The notes under the pieces are model-generated. The model searched no databases. It worked only from the letters and a program-made list of their open reading frames with translations, and was not told the DNA's origin. 64,000 nucleotides of DNA from Bhargavaea changchunensis (GTDB lineage Bacteria > Bacillota > Bacilli > Bacillales_A > Planococcaceae). Below, one piece after another: positions 8,071 to 17,120 of this stretch (position 1 is its first letter; the number at the start of each line of letters is the position of its first letter). The DNA is taken from NCBI RefSeq assembly GCF_042665595.1, contig NZ_JBHTCT010000003.1:124001-188000 (forward strand), in the 5' to 3' direction. Both the position numbers and the translations under genes were made by a program.

Positions 8071-9416
8071 GCCGGAAAAAAGATAAGAGATGGGACGGGA
8101 ACGTTAGGGACGCTGCACTAAGCATTCTGCTGGCGGTTGAGCGCGATCAGGCCTACAGTAACCTGCTGCTGAACCGCACGATCGAAACGTATGGCCTTGA
8201 TGACAAGGACCGGTCCCTTCTTACCGAACTGACCTACGGCACGCTCCAGCACCGGATGACGCTCGATTACCACCTTGAGCCGCTTGTGCGCGGCAAGCTT
8301 GAGGACTGGGTTCGTGAATTGCTCAGGCTATCGGTGTACCAGATGGTCTATCTTTCAAAGATACCTCCGCACGCAGCGGTGAATGAAGCGGTGGAGATTG
8401 CCAAGCGGCGCGGCCACAAGGGAATTGCATCGCTGGTCAATGGCATCCTCCGCTCTTTCCTCCGGCAAGGCCCAAGGGAAATCGGAAGCGGCCTGACCTG
8501 GGAAGAGCGGACCTCGATCGAAACGAGCCATCCCGAGTGGATGATCCGCCGCTGGACAGAACAGTACGGAAAAGAGACGGCACGGGATATGGCGCTGGCG
8601 AACAATGAATCTCCGGTCCAGACTGTGCGTGTGAACCGGACAAAGGCCACACGCGAAGAAGTCCTGGACATGCTCGGGGATGAAGGCTTCTCGGTCCAGC
8701 CGAGTCCGATCGTGCCGGATGCAATCCGTATTCGGGGAGGCAATGCCGCAAGAAGCCGGGCTTTCCGGGAAGGGTATGTCACCATCCAGGACGAGAGCTC
8801 GATGCTTCCCGTCATGGTACTGGATCCGGGCCCTGGCATGTCGGTGCTCGACATGTGCGCAGCACCGGGTGGCAAAACGACCCATATCGCAGAACGGATG
8901 GAAAACACCGGCGAAGTCCTGGCATTCGACTTGCATCCCCACAAAGTGAAGCTCATCGACCAGAACGCGGCACGACTTGGATTGCAAAACATCCGAACAG
9001 GTTCTGCGGACAGCCGTGAACTTGCGGGTCGCCTGGAACCGGACTCCTTCGACAGGATCCTGGTCGATGCGCCGTGCAGCGGTCTCGGTGTCATCCGGAG
9101 GAAACCGGACATCAAATATTCAAAGTCGGAAGAAGAGATCGGCGGATTGCCGGACATCCAGAAAAGCTTGCTTGAAGAGGCCTATCATTTTCTGAAACCC
9201 GGCGGCCTGCTGGTCTACAGCACCTGCACGGTCGACAGGGAAGAAAACCGTATGACGGCCGAGGCATTTCTAGATGCACATCCGGATCTTGAACGTGCAG
9301 ATCTCCGCGAAGTGATGCCGGAAGGTCTCCGCTACGAGGACGGTATGCTTCAGGTTCTGCCACAAGATTTCGGCGGCGATGGATTTTTCGTGGCCGCCTT
9401 CAGAAAACCGGAATAA
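8067..9416 (+). CDS. rsmB: 16S rRNA m5C967 methyltransferase RsmB (Sun)
   Basis: This S-adenosylmethionine-dependent enzyme methylates C967 (E. coli numbering) of 16S rRNA. The 449-residue protein has an N-terminal NusB-like RNA-binding domain (about 10-150; RDAALSILLAVERDQAYSN) and a C-terminal methyltransferase domain. The latter has SAM motif DMCAAPGGKTTHIAE and the two cysteines expected for m5C enzymes: DAPCSGLGVIRRKP and VYSTCTVDREEN. It overlaps the fmt stop by four bases. A gap of 59 bases with a short hairpin (9431-9446) separates it from prpC. Confidence 0.95.
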   Translation: MSRKKDKRWDGNVRDAALSILLAVERDQAYSNLLLNRTIETYGLDDKDRSLLTELTYGTLQHRMTLDYHLEPLVRGKLEDWVRELLRLSVYQMVYLSKIPPHAAVNEAVEIAKRRGHKGIASLVNGILRSFLRQGPREIGSGLTWEERTSIETSHPEWMIRRWTEQYGKETARDMALANNESPVQTVRVNRTKATREEVLDMLGDEGFSVQPSPIVPDAIRIRGGNAARSRAFREGYVTIQDESSMLPVMVLDPGPGMSVLDMCAAPGGKTTHIAERMENTGEVLAFDLHPHKVKLIDQNAARLGLQNIRTGSADSRELAGRLEPDSFDRILVDAPCSGLGVIRRKPDIKYSKSEEEIGGLPDIQKSLLEEAYHFLKPGGLLVYSTCTVDREENRMTAEAFLDAHPDLERADLREVMPEGLRYEDGMLQVLPQDFGGDGFFVAAFRKPE

Positions 9417-9475
9417 GCCGGTGGACCTGACCCCGGAATTTCGGGGTATCTGTAAATGGAAACGGGGGAGTCAAA

Positions 9476-10237
9476 GTGGAAGTTGCAGTCCGGACACATG
9501 TCGGAATGAAAAGGCGCATCAACGAAGACCGGACCGGCCTCTTCACAAGAGATGGCGGCCGGTTCATGCTGGCTGTGGTTGCAGACGGCATGGGGGGCCA
9601 TAAAAGCGGTGACACGGCTAGCAGGATGGCCGTCGAAGGTTTTGGAGAAGAGTTCGGAAAGGCTGACATCACCACGCTCAATACAGATGACGGCCGCGCC
9701 GACTGGCTTGCCGGCGTAACAGAAAGACTGAACCACGGCCTGCTCGAACATTCCCTTACCAATGAAGAATGCCGGGGAATGGGAACGACACTCGAAGCAG
9801 CGGTGATCGCTGGCAAAGAAGTGACTCTGTGCCATATCGGGGACAGCCGGACGTATAGGCTGGGACCGGAGGGCTTCGAACAGGTCACCAAGGACCATTC
9901 CCTCGTCAGCCTTCTTGTCGATTCGGGAGAAATTACCGAAGAGGAAGCCCGCAACCATCCGAAGCGGAACTTCATCATAAAGGCACTGGGTACTGACGAC
10001 AGGGTCGAACCCGATATCATTCCTCTCCGGCTGCCGGAAGGGAGCGCGCTCCTGCTCTGTTCCGACGGTCTGAGCAATAAACTTGGGGAAAATGAAATCG
10101 CAGAGGCAGTTGCCGGTGAAGGTACCGCAACCGAGCGTGCGGACGCACTGGTTGACCTGGCCAATGAACGGGGCGGCGAAGATAATATATCCGTCATCCT
10201 GATTGATAACGGTGTTCGGGAGGCTGATGCCGGATGA
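9476..10237 (+). CDS. prpC: PP2C-type serine/threonine protein phosphatase
   Basis: This PPM-family, metal-dependent phosphatase opposes the adjacent kinase PrkC. It shows the family's metal-binding motifs: NEDR near the N terminus, VVADGMGGHKSGD, CHIGDSRTYRL and a C-terminal GGEDNISVI. The 253-residue length matches B. subtilis PrpC. Translation probably begins at GTG 9476, five bases after GGGGGAG (9464-9470); the nearby ATG at 9456 is out of frame. The stop overlaps the prkC start (ATGA), which should keep kinase and phosphatase balanced. Confidence 0.95.
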   Translation: MEVAVRTHVGMKRRINEDRTGLFTRDGGRFMLAVVADGMGGHKSGDTASRMAVEGFGEEFGKADITTLNTDDGRADWLAGVTERLNHGLLEHSLTNEECRGMGTTLEAAVIAGKEVTLCHIGDSRTYRLGPEGFEQVTKDHSLVSLLVDSGEITEEEARNHPKRNFIIKALGTDDRVEPDIIPLRLPEGSALLLCSDGLSNKLGENEIAEAVAGEGTATERADALVDLANERGGEDNISVILIDNGVREADAG

Positions 10238-12177
10238 TCGGAAAACGGATCAGCGGACGCTACGAAGTTCTCGGATTGCTTGGCGGAGGCGGCATGTCCA
10301 CCGTCTACCTCGCGCAGGACATCATTCTTGACCGGCCGGTCGCCATCAAGGTCCTCAGGCAAGACTTCTCGGACGAGGATGAGCTGAGGAAACGGTTCCA
10401 GCGTGAAGCGCTGTCGGCAACTTCGCTCGTACATCCGAACATCGTCAACATCTATGATGTCGGCGAAGACGGCGATCTGCAATACCTGGTCATGGAGTAC
10501 GTAGAAGGCCAGACACTCAAGGAATACATCAAGGATCATGCGCCGCTCGCTCCTGCGGAAGCAGTGGAGATCATGAAGCAATTGTGCTCAGGCATCACAG
10601 CAGCACACTTGCATGGCATCATCCACCGTGACATCAAACCGCAGAACATCCTGATGGACCGCGAAGGACAGGTGAAACTGACCGATTTCGGGATTGCGAT
10701 GGCACTGTCTGCCACCGCACTCACACGAACCAACTCGGTGATGGGGACTGTCCACTACCTTTCGCCCGAGCAGGCACGCGGAGGGATGGCGACAAAACGC
10801 ACCGATATTTACTCGCTGGGGATCGTACTGTATGAGATGCTGACAGGAAAGCTCCCGTTTTCTGGAGAATCTGCAGTTTCCATCGCACTGAAGCATCTGC
10901 AGGAACAGACCCCTTCGGTCCGGGCTCTCAGGCCGGACATCCCGCAAAGTCTTGAAAATGTCATCCTGAAAGCGACTGCCAAAGATTCAGCGGAACGATA
11001 TCCGTCCGCTGAAGCGATGCTTCGGGACCTCCATACGGTCCTGTCACCCGAACGGTCCGGCGAAGCCCCTTATGAACCGCCGCCGATTGATGAGGAAGCG
11101 ACTAAGGCCATCCCGATAATCAGGGATGAGCCTGCATCAGAAAGTACAATCGGCACCAACACTGTCACGTCTTCATCACCGGAGCCTGCTGATGAGGCAA
11201 AGGCACCGATAAAGAAAAAACGCAAAAAGTGGCCTTTGGTATTGGGTGGAATCATCCTGCTGGCTCTGTTCACCGGCATCGTCCTTTATATGACCGGGGT
11301 GATCGGAACCAGGCAGGCAGAAGTGCCCGATGTTTCGGGCATGACCGCCGAAGAAGCAGCCAAAGAACTTGAACAGGCAGGTTTCCTTGCAGGTGAAACG
11401 GATGAAGAACATTCACCGGACATCGAGGAAGGAGCTGTCATCAGGACGAGCCCTCAGGCCGGCAGGGTCCGCGATGAAGGAGAAACCATCGATCTGGTGG
11501 TGAGCATCGGGCCTGAAAAAGTCGAGCTGACTGACTTTACGGGCCGGGATCATGAGTCCATCTCTGATGTGCTGGAAGACTATGGATTCCGGAATGTGGA
11601 AATAAAAGAAGAGTTCTCGGAAGAGGCACCGGGCACGATCATCAGCCAGGATCCGGAAGCGGGCGAGGAAATCGCCCCTTCCCAGACAGACTTGGTGCTG
11701 ACGGTCAGCAAAGGCCTCGAAATGATCGGGACAGAAAACCTGTCAGGATTCGACGAGCAACAGCTGAACGATTATGCAAAGCGATCCGGATTCAATATCC
11801 GGATCGTTGCCGAAAAGCCATCGGACAGCGTCGAGGCAGGCCGGGTGATCTCGCAAGATCCGGAAGCTGGTACGGAACTTGAAAAAGGAAGCACGATAGA
11901 GGTTGTCCTTTCCAAAGGGCCTGAGGCAAAGCCTGTGAAGACTTACATCCAGGCGATCACCATTCCGTATGAGCCGTCGGAAGAGGAGGCTGAACAGGCT
12001 GTGGAGATCTATATCCGTGACAATACCCGGACAATGGATCAGCCTGCAGAATCCTTCGCGATCTCCGCCGATGAGACAAGGCGTATACGGCTTGAGATCA
12101 GCGAGGGGCAGACCGGAGCCTACAAGATCGTCCGTGACGGAGAGACAATTGATGAGGCAACAATTCCATATGAATAG
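10234..12177 (+). CDS. prkC: PASTA-domain serine/threonine protein kinase
   Basis: This membrane kinase senses peptidoglycan fragments and phosphorylates cytosolic targets. The kinase domain spans about 1-270: glycine loop LGGGGMSTVYLA, catalytic HRDIKPQNI, DFGIA, and activation segment GTVHYLSPEQARG. A linker and a basic patch (KKKRKKW) precede one transmembrane helix near 334-356. Three PASTA repeats follow (about 365-565; PDVSGMTAEEAAKELEQ opens the first), then a C-terminal extracellular region. The 647-residue total and three-repeat design match B. subtilis PrkC. It is translationally coupled to prpC and followed by rsgA. Confidence 0.95.
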   Translation: MIGKRISGRYEVLGLLGGGGMSTVYLAQDIILDRPVAIKVLRQDFSDEDELRKRFQREALSATSLVHPNIVNIYDVGEDGDLQYLVMEYVEGQTLKEYIKDHAPLAPAEAVEIMKQLCSGITAAHLHGIIHRDIKPQNILMDREGQVKLTDFGIAMALSATALTRTNSVMGTVHYLSPEQARGGMATKRTDIYSLGIVLYEMLTGKLPFSGESAVSIALKHLQEQTPSVRALRPDIPQSLENVILKATAKDSAERYPSAEAMLRDLHTVLSPERSGEAPYEPPPIDEEATKAIPIIRDEPASESTIGTNTVTSSSPEPADEAKAPIKKKRKKWPLVLGGIILLALFTGIVLYMTGVIGTRQAEVPDVSGMTAEEAAKELEQAGFLAGETDEEHSPDIEEGAVIRTSPQAGRVRDEGETIDLVVSIGPEKVELTDFTGRDHESISDVLEDYGFRNVEIKEEFSEEAPGTIISQDPEAGEEIAPSQTDLVLTVSKGLEMIGTENLSGFDEQQLNDYAKRSGFNIRIVAEKPSDSVEAGRVISQDPEAGTELEKGSTIEVVLSKGPEAKPVKTYIQAITIPYEPSEEEAEQAVEIYIRDNTRTMDQPAESFAISADETRRIRLEISEGQTGAYKIVRDGETIDEATIPYE

Positions 12178-12228
12178 GCGCAGCTCCTCACAGCATCCGG
12201 GAAAATTCGGAAAAGGGAAGGTGAAAGT

Positions 12229-13116
12229 TTGAAACAGGGCCAGATCCGCAAGGCATTGAGCGGGTTCTACTATTTGTATGATGATGGCGAGACGGTGCGG
12301 AGCAAAGGCCGGGGGGTCTTCAGGGTCCGCGGTGTCACTCCGCTTGTGGGAGACTTCGTGGACTACGAAAAAGACGGTGAGAATGACGCTGTCATCGTGA
12401 ATGTCCATGAGCGCAAAAACGAACTGGTCCGTCCGCCGATCGCCAATGTCGACCAGGCGCTCCTCGTCTTCTCGGCAAAGGAGCCGAATTTTTCTCCAAA
12501 GCTGCTTGACCGGTTCCTTGCCATCATTGAATCTTACGGGGTTGAGCCGGTCATCATCCTGACCAAGACCGACTTGCTGGAAGATCGCAGTGCTGCTGAA
12601 GTCCGGAGGTACACAGATTACTACCGGGGAATCGGCTATACTGTGCTGGAAACCAGTATGGGGGACGGGGCGATTGCCGGGGAGCTCGACCCGATCATCA
12701 GGGGGAAGACGACTGTTCTCACAGGACAGTCGGGTGTCGGGAAGTCGACCCTGCTCAATACGCTTATGCCGGAACTTGAACTGAAAACAGACGAAATCTC
12801 CGACTCGCTCGGGCGCGGCCGGCATACGACAAGGCACGTGGAACTGATCGAGTTTGCCGGCGGCCTGGTCGCCGATACACCGGGCTTCAGCTCGCTTGAC
12901 TTCGACCATCTTGAGAAAGAGGAACTGTCCGGCTGCTTCGCGGAATTCTCGGAGCTGGCCGAAAACTGCAAGTTCAGGGGCTGCCTTCATCTGAAAGAGC
13001 CGAAATGTGCAGTAAAGGCCGCTGTAGAGTCCGGTGAGGCCGAACAGTTCAGGTATGACCATTATGTTCAGTTCCTGCAGGAAATCATAGACCGAAAGCC
13101 GAGGTATCCATCATGA
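12229..13116 (+). CDS. rsgA: Ribosome small-subunit GTPase RsgA (CpgA/YloQ)
   Basis: This circularly permuted GTPase checks late 30S assembly. Motif order shows the permutation: G4 (LTKTDLLED) precedes G1 (GQSGVGKSTLLN) and G3 (DTPGFSSLD). An OB fold forms the N terminus. The C-terminal zinc knuckle is intact: CKFRGCLHLKEPKC (C-x4-C-x-H-x5-C). Translation appears to begin at TTG 12229, five bases after AAGGTGA; no ATG or GTG is available in frame at the right place. The product is 295 residues. The stop overlaps rpe by four bases. Confidence 0.94.
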   Translation: MKQGQIRKALSGFYYLYDDGETVRSKGRGVFRVRGVTPLVGDFVDYEKDGENDAVIVNVHERKNELVRPPIANVDQALLVFSAKEPNFSPKLLDRFLAIIESYGVEPVIILTKTDLLEDRSAAEVRRYTDYYRGIGYTVLETSMGDGAIAGELDPIIRGKTTVLTGQSGVGKSTLLNTLMPELELKTDEISDSLGRGRHTTRHVELIEFAGGLVADTPGFSSLDFDHLEKEELSGCFAEFSELAENCKFRGCLHLKEPKCAVKAAVESGEAEQFRYDHYVQFLQEIIDRKPRYPS

Positions 13117-13778
13117 TTAAAATTGCGCCATCCATCCTTTCCGCCGATTTCGCGAAACTCGGGGAGGAAGTAAGGGAAGTGGAACAGGCGGGAGCCGACT
13201 ATATTCACGTGGACGTCATGGACGGGCATTTTGTGCCCAACATCACCCTGGGACCAAATATTGTAAGGGCGCTGCGACCCGTAACGGAACTTCCGCTTGA
13301 CGTCCATCTGATGATTTCGGATCCGGACCGCTATATTGCCGATTTTGCGGAGGCGGGGGCAGATATCATCACCGTACATGCGGAGGCATGCACCCATCTT
13401 CACAGGACCGTCCAATTGATCCGTTCGTTTGGGGTTAAGGCAGGGGTTGTCCTGAATCCCCATACTCCGCATGAAGTCCTCGAGTATGTGATCGATGACC
13501 TGGATATGGTGCTGCTTATGACGGTGAACCCCGGCTTCGGCGGCCAATCGTTTATCCGCGAAGTGGTGCCGAAGATTTCCAAGGTGTGTGCGATGATCCG
13601 CGAGCGTGGACTTTCCACCGAGATCGAAGTGGACGGCGGCATTACCGCAGACACGATCGCGGAATGTGCCAAGGCGGGGGCGAATGTATTCGTGGCCGGA
13701 TCGGCAATATATAATAAGGATGACCGGGCTGCGGCGATTGCCGCAATCCGGGAAGCAGGGGTATCGGCACTCCAATGA
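13113..13778 (+). CDS. rpe: Ribulose-phosphate 3-epimerase
   Basis: It interconverts ribulose 5-phosphate and xylulose 5-phosphate in the non-oxidative pentose phosphate pathway. The 221-residue TIM barrel shows ILSADFAKLGEEV, the metal-site motif HVDVMDGHFVPNIT, VHLMI, the HAEA histidine and EVDGGI near the C terminus. It sits between rsgA and thiN with four-base overlaps on both sides, as in B. subtilis. Confidence 0.96.
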   Translation: MIKIAPSILSADFAKLGEEVREVEQAGADYIHVDVMDGHFVPNITLGPNIVRALRPVTELPLDVHLMISDPDRYIADFAEAGADIITVHAEACTHLHRTVQLIRSFGVKAGVVLNPHTPHEVLEYVIDDLDMVLLMTVNPGFGGQSFIREVVPKISKVCAMIRERGLSTEIEVDGGITADTIAECAKAGANVFVAGSAIYNKDDRAAAIAAIREAGVSALQ

Positions 13779-14425
13779 TCCGTGAAGCTGTGGTCGTGGC
13801 GGGTGGGCCTGATGTAGCCGGTATCAGGCCTGGCGCTGAAGAGGGCACCGTTTTTATCGGTGCCGACCGAGGCGCTCTCCGTCTTGTGCGCCTCGGCATC
13901 CGTCCTGTGCTTTCAGTCGGGGACTTTGACTCGGTCACAGAGGATGAGTTCAAGGAGATTTCGGCAGTTTCGGATCGTGTCGTCCGTGTCGGGGAGGAAA
14001 AGGATGAGACCGATACTGAACTGGCACTTGCCGGGGCGGCATGTCTGGAGCCCGGGACCGTTACGCTCACCGGCGTGACGGGAGGACGGCTTGACCATGC
14101 GCAGTCGGCCATGCACGCCGTTTACCGGCTGCAGGAAAGGCATCCGGAAATCAGATTCAGAATCGTTGATCCGAATAATGAACTTTACTTTCTCCGTCCC
14201 GGCAGGCATGTGCTGAGGGATGGCGGAGAATACCGGTATATTTCTTTCTTTTCATTCGGCGGACCTGTGAAGGGAATGACGCTCAGGGGATTCAGGTATG
14301 AAGCGGACAATGCTGAGATCCTGCCGGGAACGACGCTCTTCACGAGCAATGAAGCCGGCGTCGGGGAATGTACTATCTCATTCGAGACAGGCATATGTTT
14401 GGTTGTAAGAAGCATCGATGCCTGA
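13775..14425 (+). CDS. thiN: Thiamine pyrophosphokinase
   Basis: It makes thiamine pyrophosphate from thiamine and ATP. The 216-residue protein has GADRGALRLVRLGIRP and SVGDFDSV near the N terminus (substrate-binding aspartates) and KDETDTELALA, all typical of the YloS/ThiN family, followed by a C-terminal beta-barrel domain (FFSFGGPVKGMTLRGFRYE). It overlaps rpe. The SpoVM-like gene follows, as in B. subtilis. Confidence 0.93.
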   Translation: MIREAVVVAGGPDVAGIRPGAEEGTVFIGADRGALRLVRLGIRPVLSVGDFDSVTEDEFKEISAVSDRVVRVGEEKDETDTELALAGAACLEPGTVTLTGVTGGRLDHAQSAMHAVYRLQERHPEIRFRIVDPNNELYFLRPGRHVLRDGGEYRYISFFSFGGPVKGMTLRGFRYEADNAEILPGTTLFTSNEAGVGECTISFETGICLVVRSIDA

Positions 14426-14439
14426 AAGGAGCGGACGAG

Positions 14440-14574
14440 ATGAGAGTGTACACATTCCAGCTGCCCAAAATGGTGAGCAGCTTTGCGCGCAAGTGCCTGA
14501 CGCTTTTCCAGCGTGAGGAACGGAAGCCTGTTGCGAAGAAGAAAAAACGGAGAAAAAGCAAAATGCCGAGCTGA
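14440..14574 (+). CDS. spoVM: SpoVM-like small membrane-associating protein with basic tail
   Basis: B. subtilis SpoVM is a 26-residue amphipathic helix that marks the convex forespore membrane and anchors the spore coat protein SpoIVA. Here a 44-residue product opens MRVYTFQLPKMVSSFARKCL. Compared with the remembered B. subtilis sequence, Tyr4, Thr5, Leu8, Pro9, Lys10 and Arg17 are conserved, and position (between thiN and rpmB) is identical. It then carries an additional 18-20 residues, very basic (KKKKRRKSK), absent from the classical protein. AAAGGAG at 14425-14431 lies eight bases upstream, so it is probably translated. Its stop codon lies inside the terminator stem. Identity is well supported by sequence plus synteny; function with this tail is unknown. 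Confidence 0.8.
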   Translation: MRVYTFQLPKMVSSFARKCLTLFQREERKPVAKKKKRRKSKMPS

Positions 14575-14600
14575 CTCAGGTCAGCTCGGCATTTCTTTTT
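14563..14600 (+). terminator. Terminator shared by spoVM and rpmB
   Basis: A 12-bp perfect stem, TGCCGAGCTGAC (14564-14575) and GTCAGCTCGGCA (14580-14591), has a four-base loop and is followed by TTTCTTTTT. A-rich sequence on the left makes it usable from the minus strand for rpmB. The stop codon of the SpoVM-like gene lies in the left arm. Confidence 0.9.
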
Positions 14601-14615
14601 GCGATATTTAACAGG

Positions 14616-14804
14616 TCAGACGCGCTGGACTTTACCGGACTTCAGAGCACGTGCGGAAACCCATACGCGCTTCGGCTTGCCGTCAACCATGATGCGCACT
14701 TTTTGAAGGTTGGCACCCCAAGTGCGGCGGTTAGCGTTCATCGCGTGGGAGCGGTTGTTGCCGGCGCTTGCTTTGCGGCCTGTAATAACACATTTTTTAG
14801 GCAT
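14616..14804 (-). CDS. rpmB: 50S ribosomal protein L28
   Basis: This large-subunit protein of 62 residues opens MPKKCVITGRKASAGNNRSH, typical of Bacillales L28. It keeps a single cysteine, so it is the zinc-free form. A near-perfect AGGAGGG lies just before the ATG. It is oriented against its neighbours, as in B. subtilis, and transcribed alone. Confidence 0.97.
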   Translation of the reverse strand: MPKKCVITGRKASAGNNRSHAMNANRRTWGANLQKVRIMVDGKPKRVWVSARALKSGKVQRV

Positions 14805-14872
14805 GTTTTTCCCTCCTCTTCGGTGAAGATGAAGACGGAATCCCGTCTGTTCGCCATCTCACATACTAAAAT

Positions 14873-14901
14873 AATTTAGCATAAATTAGCCGGCGATGCA
14901 A
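14873..14901 (-). promoter_or_regulatory. Promoter of rpmB
   Basis: On the minus strand TTGCAT (14901-14896) is followed after 17 bases by TAAATT (14878-14873). This gives a leader of about 60 nt containing a small AGACGG/CCGTCT hairpin (14833-14848). Confidence 0.6.
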
Positions 14902-15032
14902 CAGGTTTACAGCAAGCATCAAGAAAAAACACTTTACAGCCATCACGGGAACAGCTTGCGGTGTGTCTTTTCTATTCCAGGACAGTAGTGTACAATGACG
15001 TTAGCCAAAATGGACTCACAGGAGGCGTTACC

Positions 15033-15395
15033 ATGTCGATCGGACTTAAAAATGAATTCGGTACTATAGAAATTTCGAATGATGTGATCGCACAGGTGGC
15101 CGGCGGCTCGGCTGTCGAGTGCTACGGAATCGTGGGGATGGCATCCCGCCATCAAATCCGGGACGGCCTGACTGACATCCTCCGCAAGGAAAACTTCACC
15201 AGAGGTGTGGTTGTCCGTTCAATAGGAGAAGATCTCCATATCGACATGTACGTCATCGTCGGCTATGGGGTGAAGATTTCCGAGGTCGCATACCAGGTCC
15301 AATCCAAGGTGAAATATACATTGAGCAAACAATTGGGAATGACGGTCAGCTCCGTCAATATTTTTGTCCAGGGAGTCCGTGTGACGAACCTGTAA
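15033..15395 (+). CDS. Asp23/Gls24 family envelope stress protein (YloU)
   Basis: This cytosolic or membrane-proximal protein family is linked to cell-envelope stress. The exact role of YloU is unsettled. The 120-residue product shows the family core: an N-terminal strand with GTIEISNDVIAQVAGGSA, AVECYGIVGMA and a C-terminal VNIFVQGVRV. The ATG at 15033 has AGGAGG (15020-15025) seven bases upstream; an upstream in-frame extension exists but has no ribosome binding site. A TACAAT (14991-14996) upstream may be its -10, with a poor -35. Directly followed by fakA, the conserved arrangement. Confidence 0.9.
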   Translation: MSIGLKNEFGTIEISNDVIAQVAGGSAVECYGIVGMASRHQIRDGLTDILRKENFTRGVVVRSIGEDLHIDMYVIVGYGVKISEVAYQVQSKVKYTLSKQLGMTVSSVNIFVQGVRVTNL

Positions 15396-15414
15396 AAGGA
15401 GGAAGCGAACGTTT

Positions 15415-17073
15415 ATGAAAGAATTAGATGGACATCGATTTGCGGAAATGGTGATGATGGGCTCCCATCACCTTTCCAATAATGCGGACTTCGTCGATTC
15501 ACTCAACGTCTTTCCAGTGCCAGATGGTGATACTGGGACGAATATGAATCTGTCCATGACATCCGGAGCGAAAGAAACGGAACAGGCGGCAAACGATCAT
15601 ATCGGAAAAACTGCGCAGGCCCTTTCCAAAGGCCTGCTTATGGGTGCGCGCGGAAATTCCGGTGTTATCCTGTCCCAGCTGTTCCGCGGTTTCGGAAAGG
15701 CGATCGAGGACATGGCAACGCTGGATGCAAAGGAATTTGCCGGCGCGTTCCAGGCCGGCGTGGATACTGCATATAAAGCAGTGATGAAGCCAGTGGAGGG
15801 CACCATCCTCACTGTAGCGAAAGATGCCGCGAAAAAAGCGGTCGATGCCGCTGAAGCGGAAACGGATATCATCAAGGTGATGGAGGCGCTCACAGACGAA
15901 GCGAAAGCTTCCCTGCAGAGGACGCCCGACCTGTTGCCGGTCCTTAAGGAAGTAGGAGTCGTGGACAGCGGCGGCCAAGGGCTTGTGTTTGTCTATGAAG
16001 GTTTCCTCGCTGCACTCAGGGGCGAAGAACTGCCGGAAGCTTCTCTGCGGACGTCCATGGATGACCTGGTCAATGCCGAGCACCACAAAAGCGTTCAGGG
16101 GTTCATGGATACATCGGAGATTGAATTCGGCTACTGTACAGAGTTCATGGTCCGCTTCGAGGAAGACAAGACGGCGGACAACCCGTTTGACGAATCGAAG
16201 TTCCGCGATGACCTCAGCGTCTACGGAGATTCGCTTCTCGTCATTTCGGACGATGAAATCGCCAAGGTACATATTCACTCTGAAGACCCCGGGGAAGTGC
16301 TTTCCTACGGTAAAAAGTATGGAAGCCTGATCAAAATCAAAATCGAGAACATGCGGGAACAACATACAGCCATCCTTGAAAAGGACGAGCCTGCCCGTGC
16401 GGCGCAGCCTGCGAAACATCCGTATGCGATCGTTACGGTTTCGATGGGGCCCGGTATCGCAGAGCTGTTCAGGAGCATCGGTGCCTCATATGTCATTGAG
16501 GGCGGCCAAACGATGAATCCATCGACGGAAGACATCGTCAAGGCGATCAGGGAAGTCGGTGCGGAACGTGCACTGATTCTCCCGAATAACAAAAATATCG
16601 TGATGGCTGCAGAGCAGGCGGCTGAAGTGTCAGGCATCGAGGCGGCGGTCGTTCCGACGAAAAACGTTCCTCAGGGCCTGGCTGCCGTCCTTGCCTTTAA
16701 TCCCGAGGCATCGGTATCCGATAATGCAGCATCCATGACGGAAGCGTTCTCGCATGTCCGGACGGGTCAAGTAACGACCGCAGTCCGCGATACAACCATT
16801 GACGGCGTCGAAATCCGCAAAGGTTCCTATATGGGAATGGCTGACGGCAAAATCGTCAATTCCGACCCTTCGCTCAAGAGTGTCACCGAGTCATTGGTCC
16901 CGGAGATTGTCGATGAGGATTCGGAAATCGTGACCATTCTTTTCGGCGAAGGGGCAACGCGCCAAGGGGCGGACGAACTTGCCGCATATATCGAGGAACA
17001 GTATCCCGATGTGGAAGTGGAAATCCACGAAGGCAAGCAGCCACTGTACCCGTACATCATCTCTGCCGAATAA
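15415..17073 (+). CDS. fakA: Fatty acid kinase catalytic subunit FakA (DhaL-like, YloV)
   Basis: It phosphorylates fatty acids held by the binding protein FakB, feeding exogenous or recycled fatty acids to PlsX/PlsY. The N-terminal DhaL-like ATP-binding domain (about 1-200) has PVPDGDTGTNMNLSM, GARGNSGVILSQLFRGF and DSGGQGLVFVYEG. A central domain and a C-terminal DegV-like domain complete the 552 residues, matching YloV. AAAGGAGG lies upstream. No FakB gene is in the window. Function fits the nearby fapR-plsX lipid operon. Confidence 0.92.
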   Translation: MKELDGHRFAEMVMMGSHHLSNNADFVDSLNVFPVPDGDTGTNMNLSMTSGAKETEQAANDHIGKTAQALSKGLLMGARGNSGVILSQLFRGFGKAIEDMATLDAKEFAGAFQAGVDTAYKAVMKPVEGTILTVAKDAAKKAVDAAEAETDIIKVMEALTDEAKASLQRTPDLLPVLKEVGVVDSGGQGLVFVYEGFLAALRGEELPEASLRTSMDDLVNAEHHKSVQGFMDTSEIEFGYCTEFMVRFEEDKTADNPFDESKFRDDLSVYGDSLLVISDDEIAKVHIHSEDPGEVLSYGKKYGSLIKIKIENMREQHTAILEKDEPARAAQPAKHPYAIVTVSMGPGIAELFRSIGASYVIEGGQTMNPSTEDIVKAIREVGAERALILPNNKNIVMAAEQAAEVSGIEAAVVPTKNVPQGLAAVLAFNPEASVSDNAASMTEAFSHVRTGQVTTAVRDTTIDGVEIRKGSYMGMADGKIVNSDPSLKSVTESLVPEIVDEDSEIVTILFGEGATRQGADELAAYIEEQYPDVEVEIHEGKQPLYPYIISAE

Positions 17074-17077
17074 AAAA

Positions 17078-17112
17078 AACAGGCGCACCGGGCATTCGGT
17101 GCGCTGTTTTAT
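17078..17112 (+). terminator. Terminator of asp23-fakA
   Basis: AACAGGCGCACCG (17078-17090) pairs with CGGTGCGCTGTT (17097-17108) with one bulged G, followed by TTTTAT. Confidence 0.85.
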
Positions 17113-17120
17113 AAAGCGGC

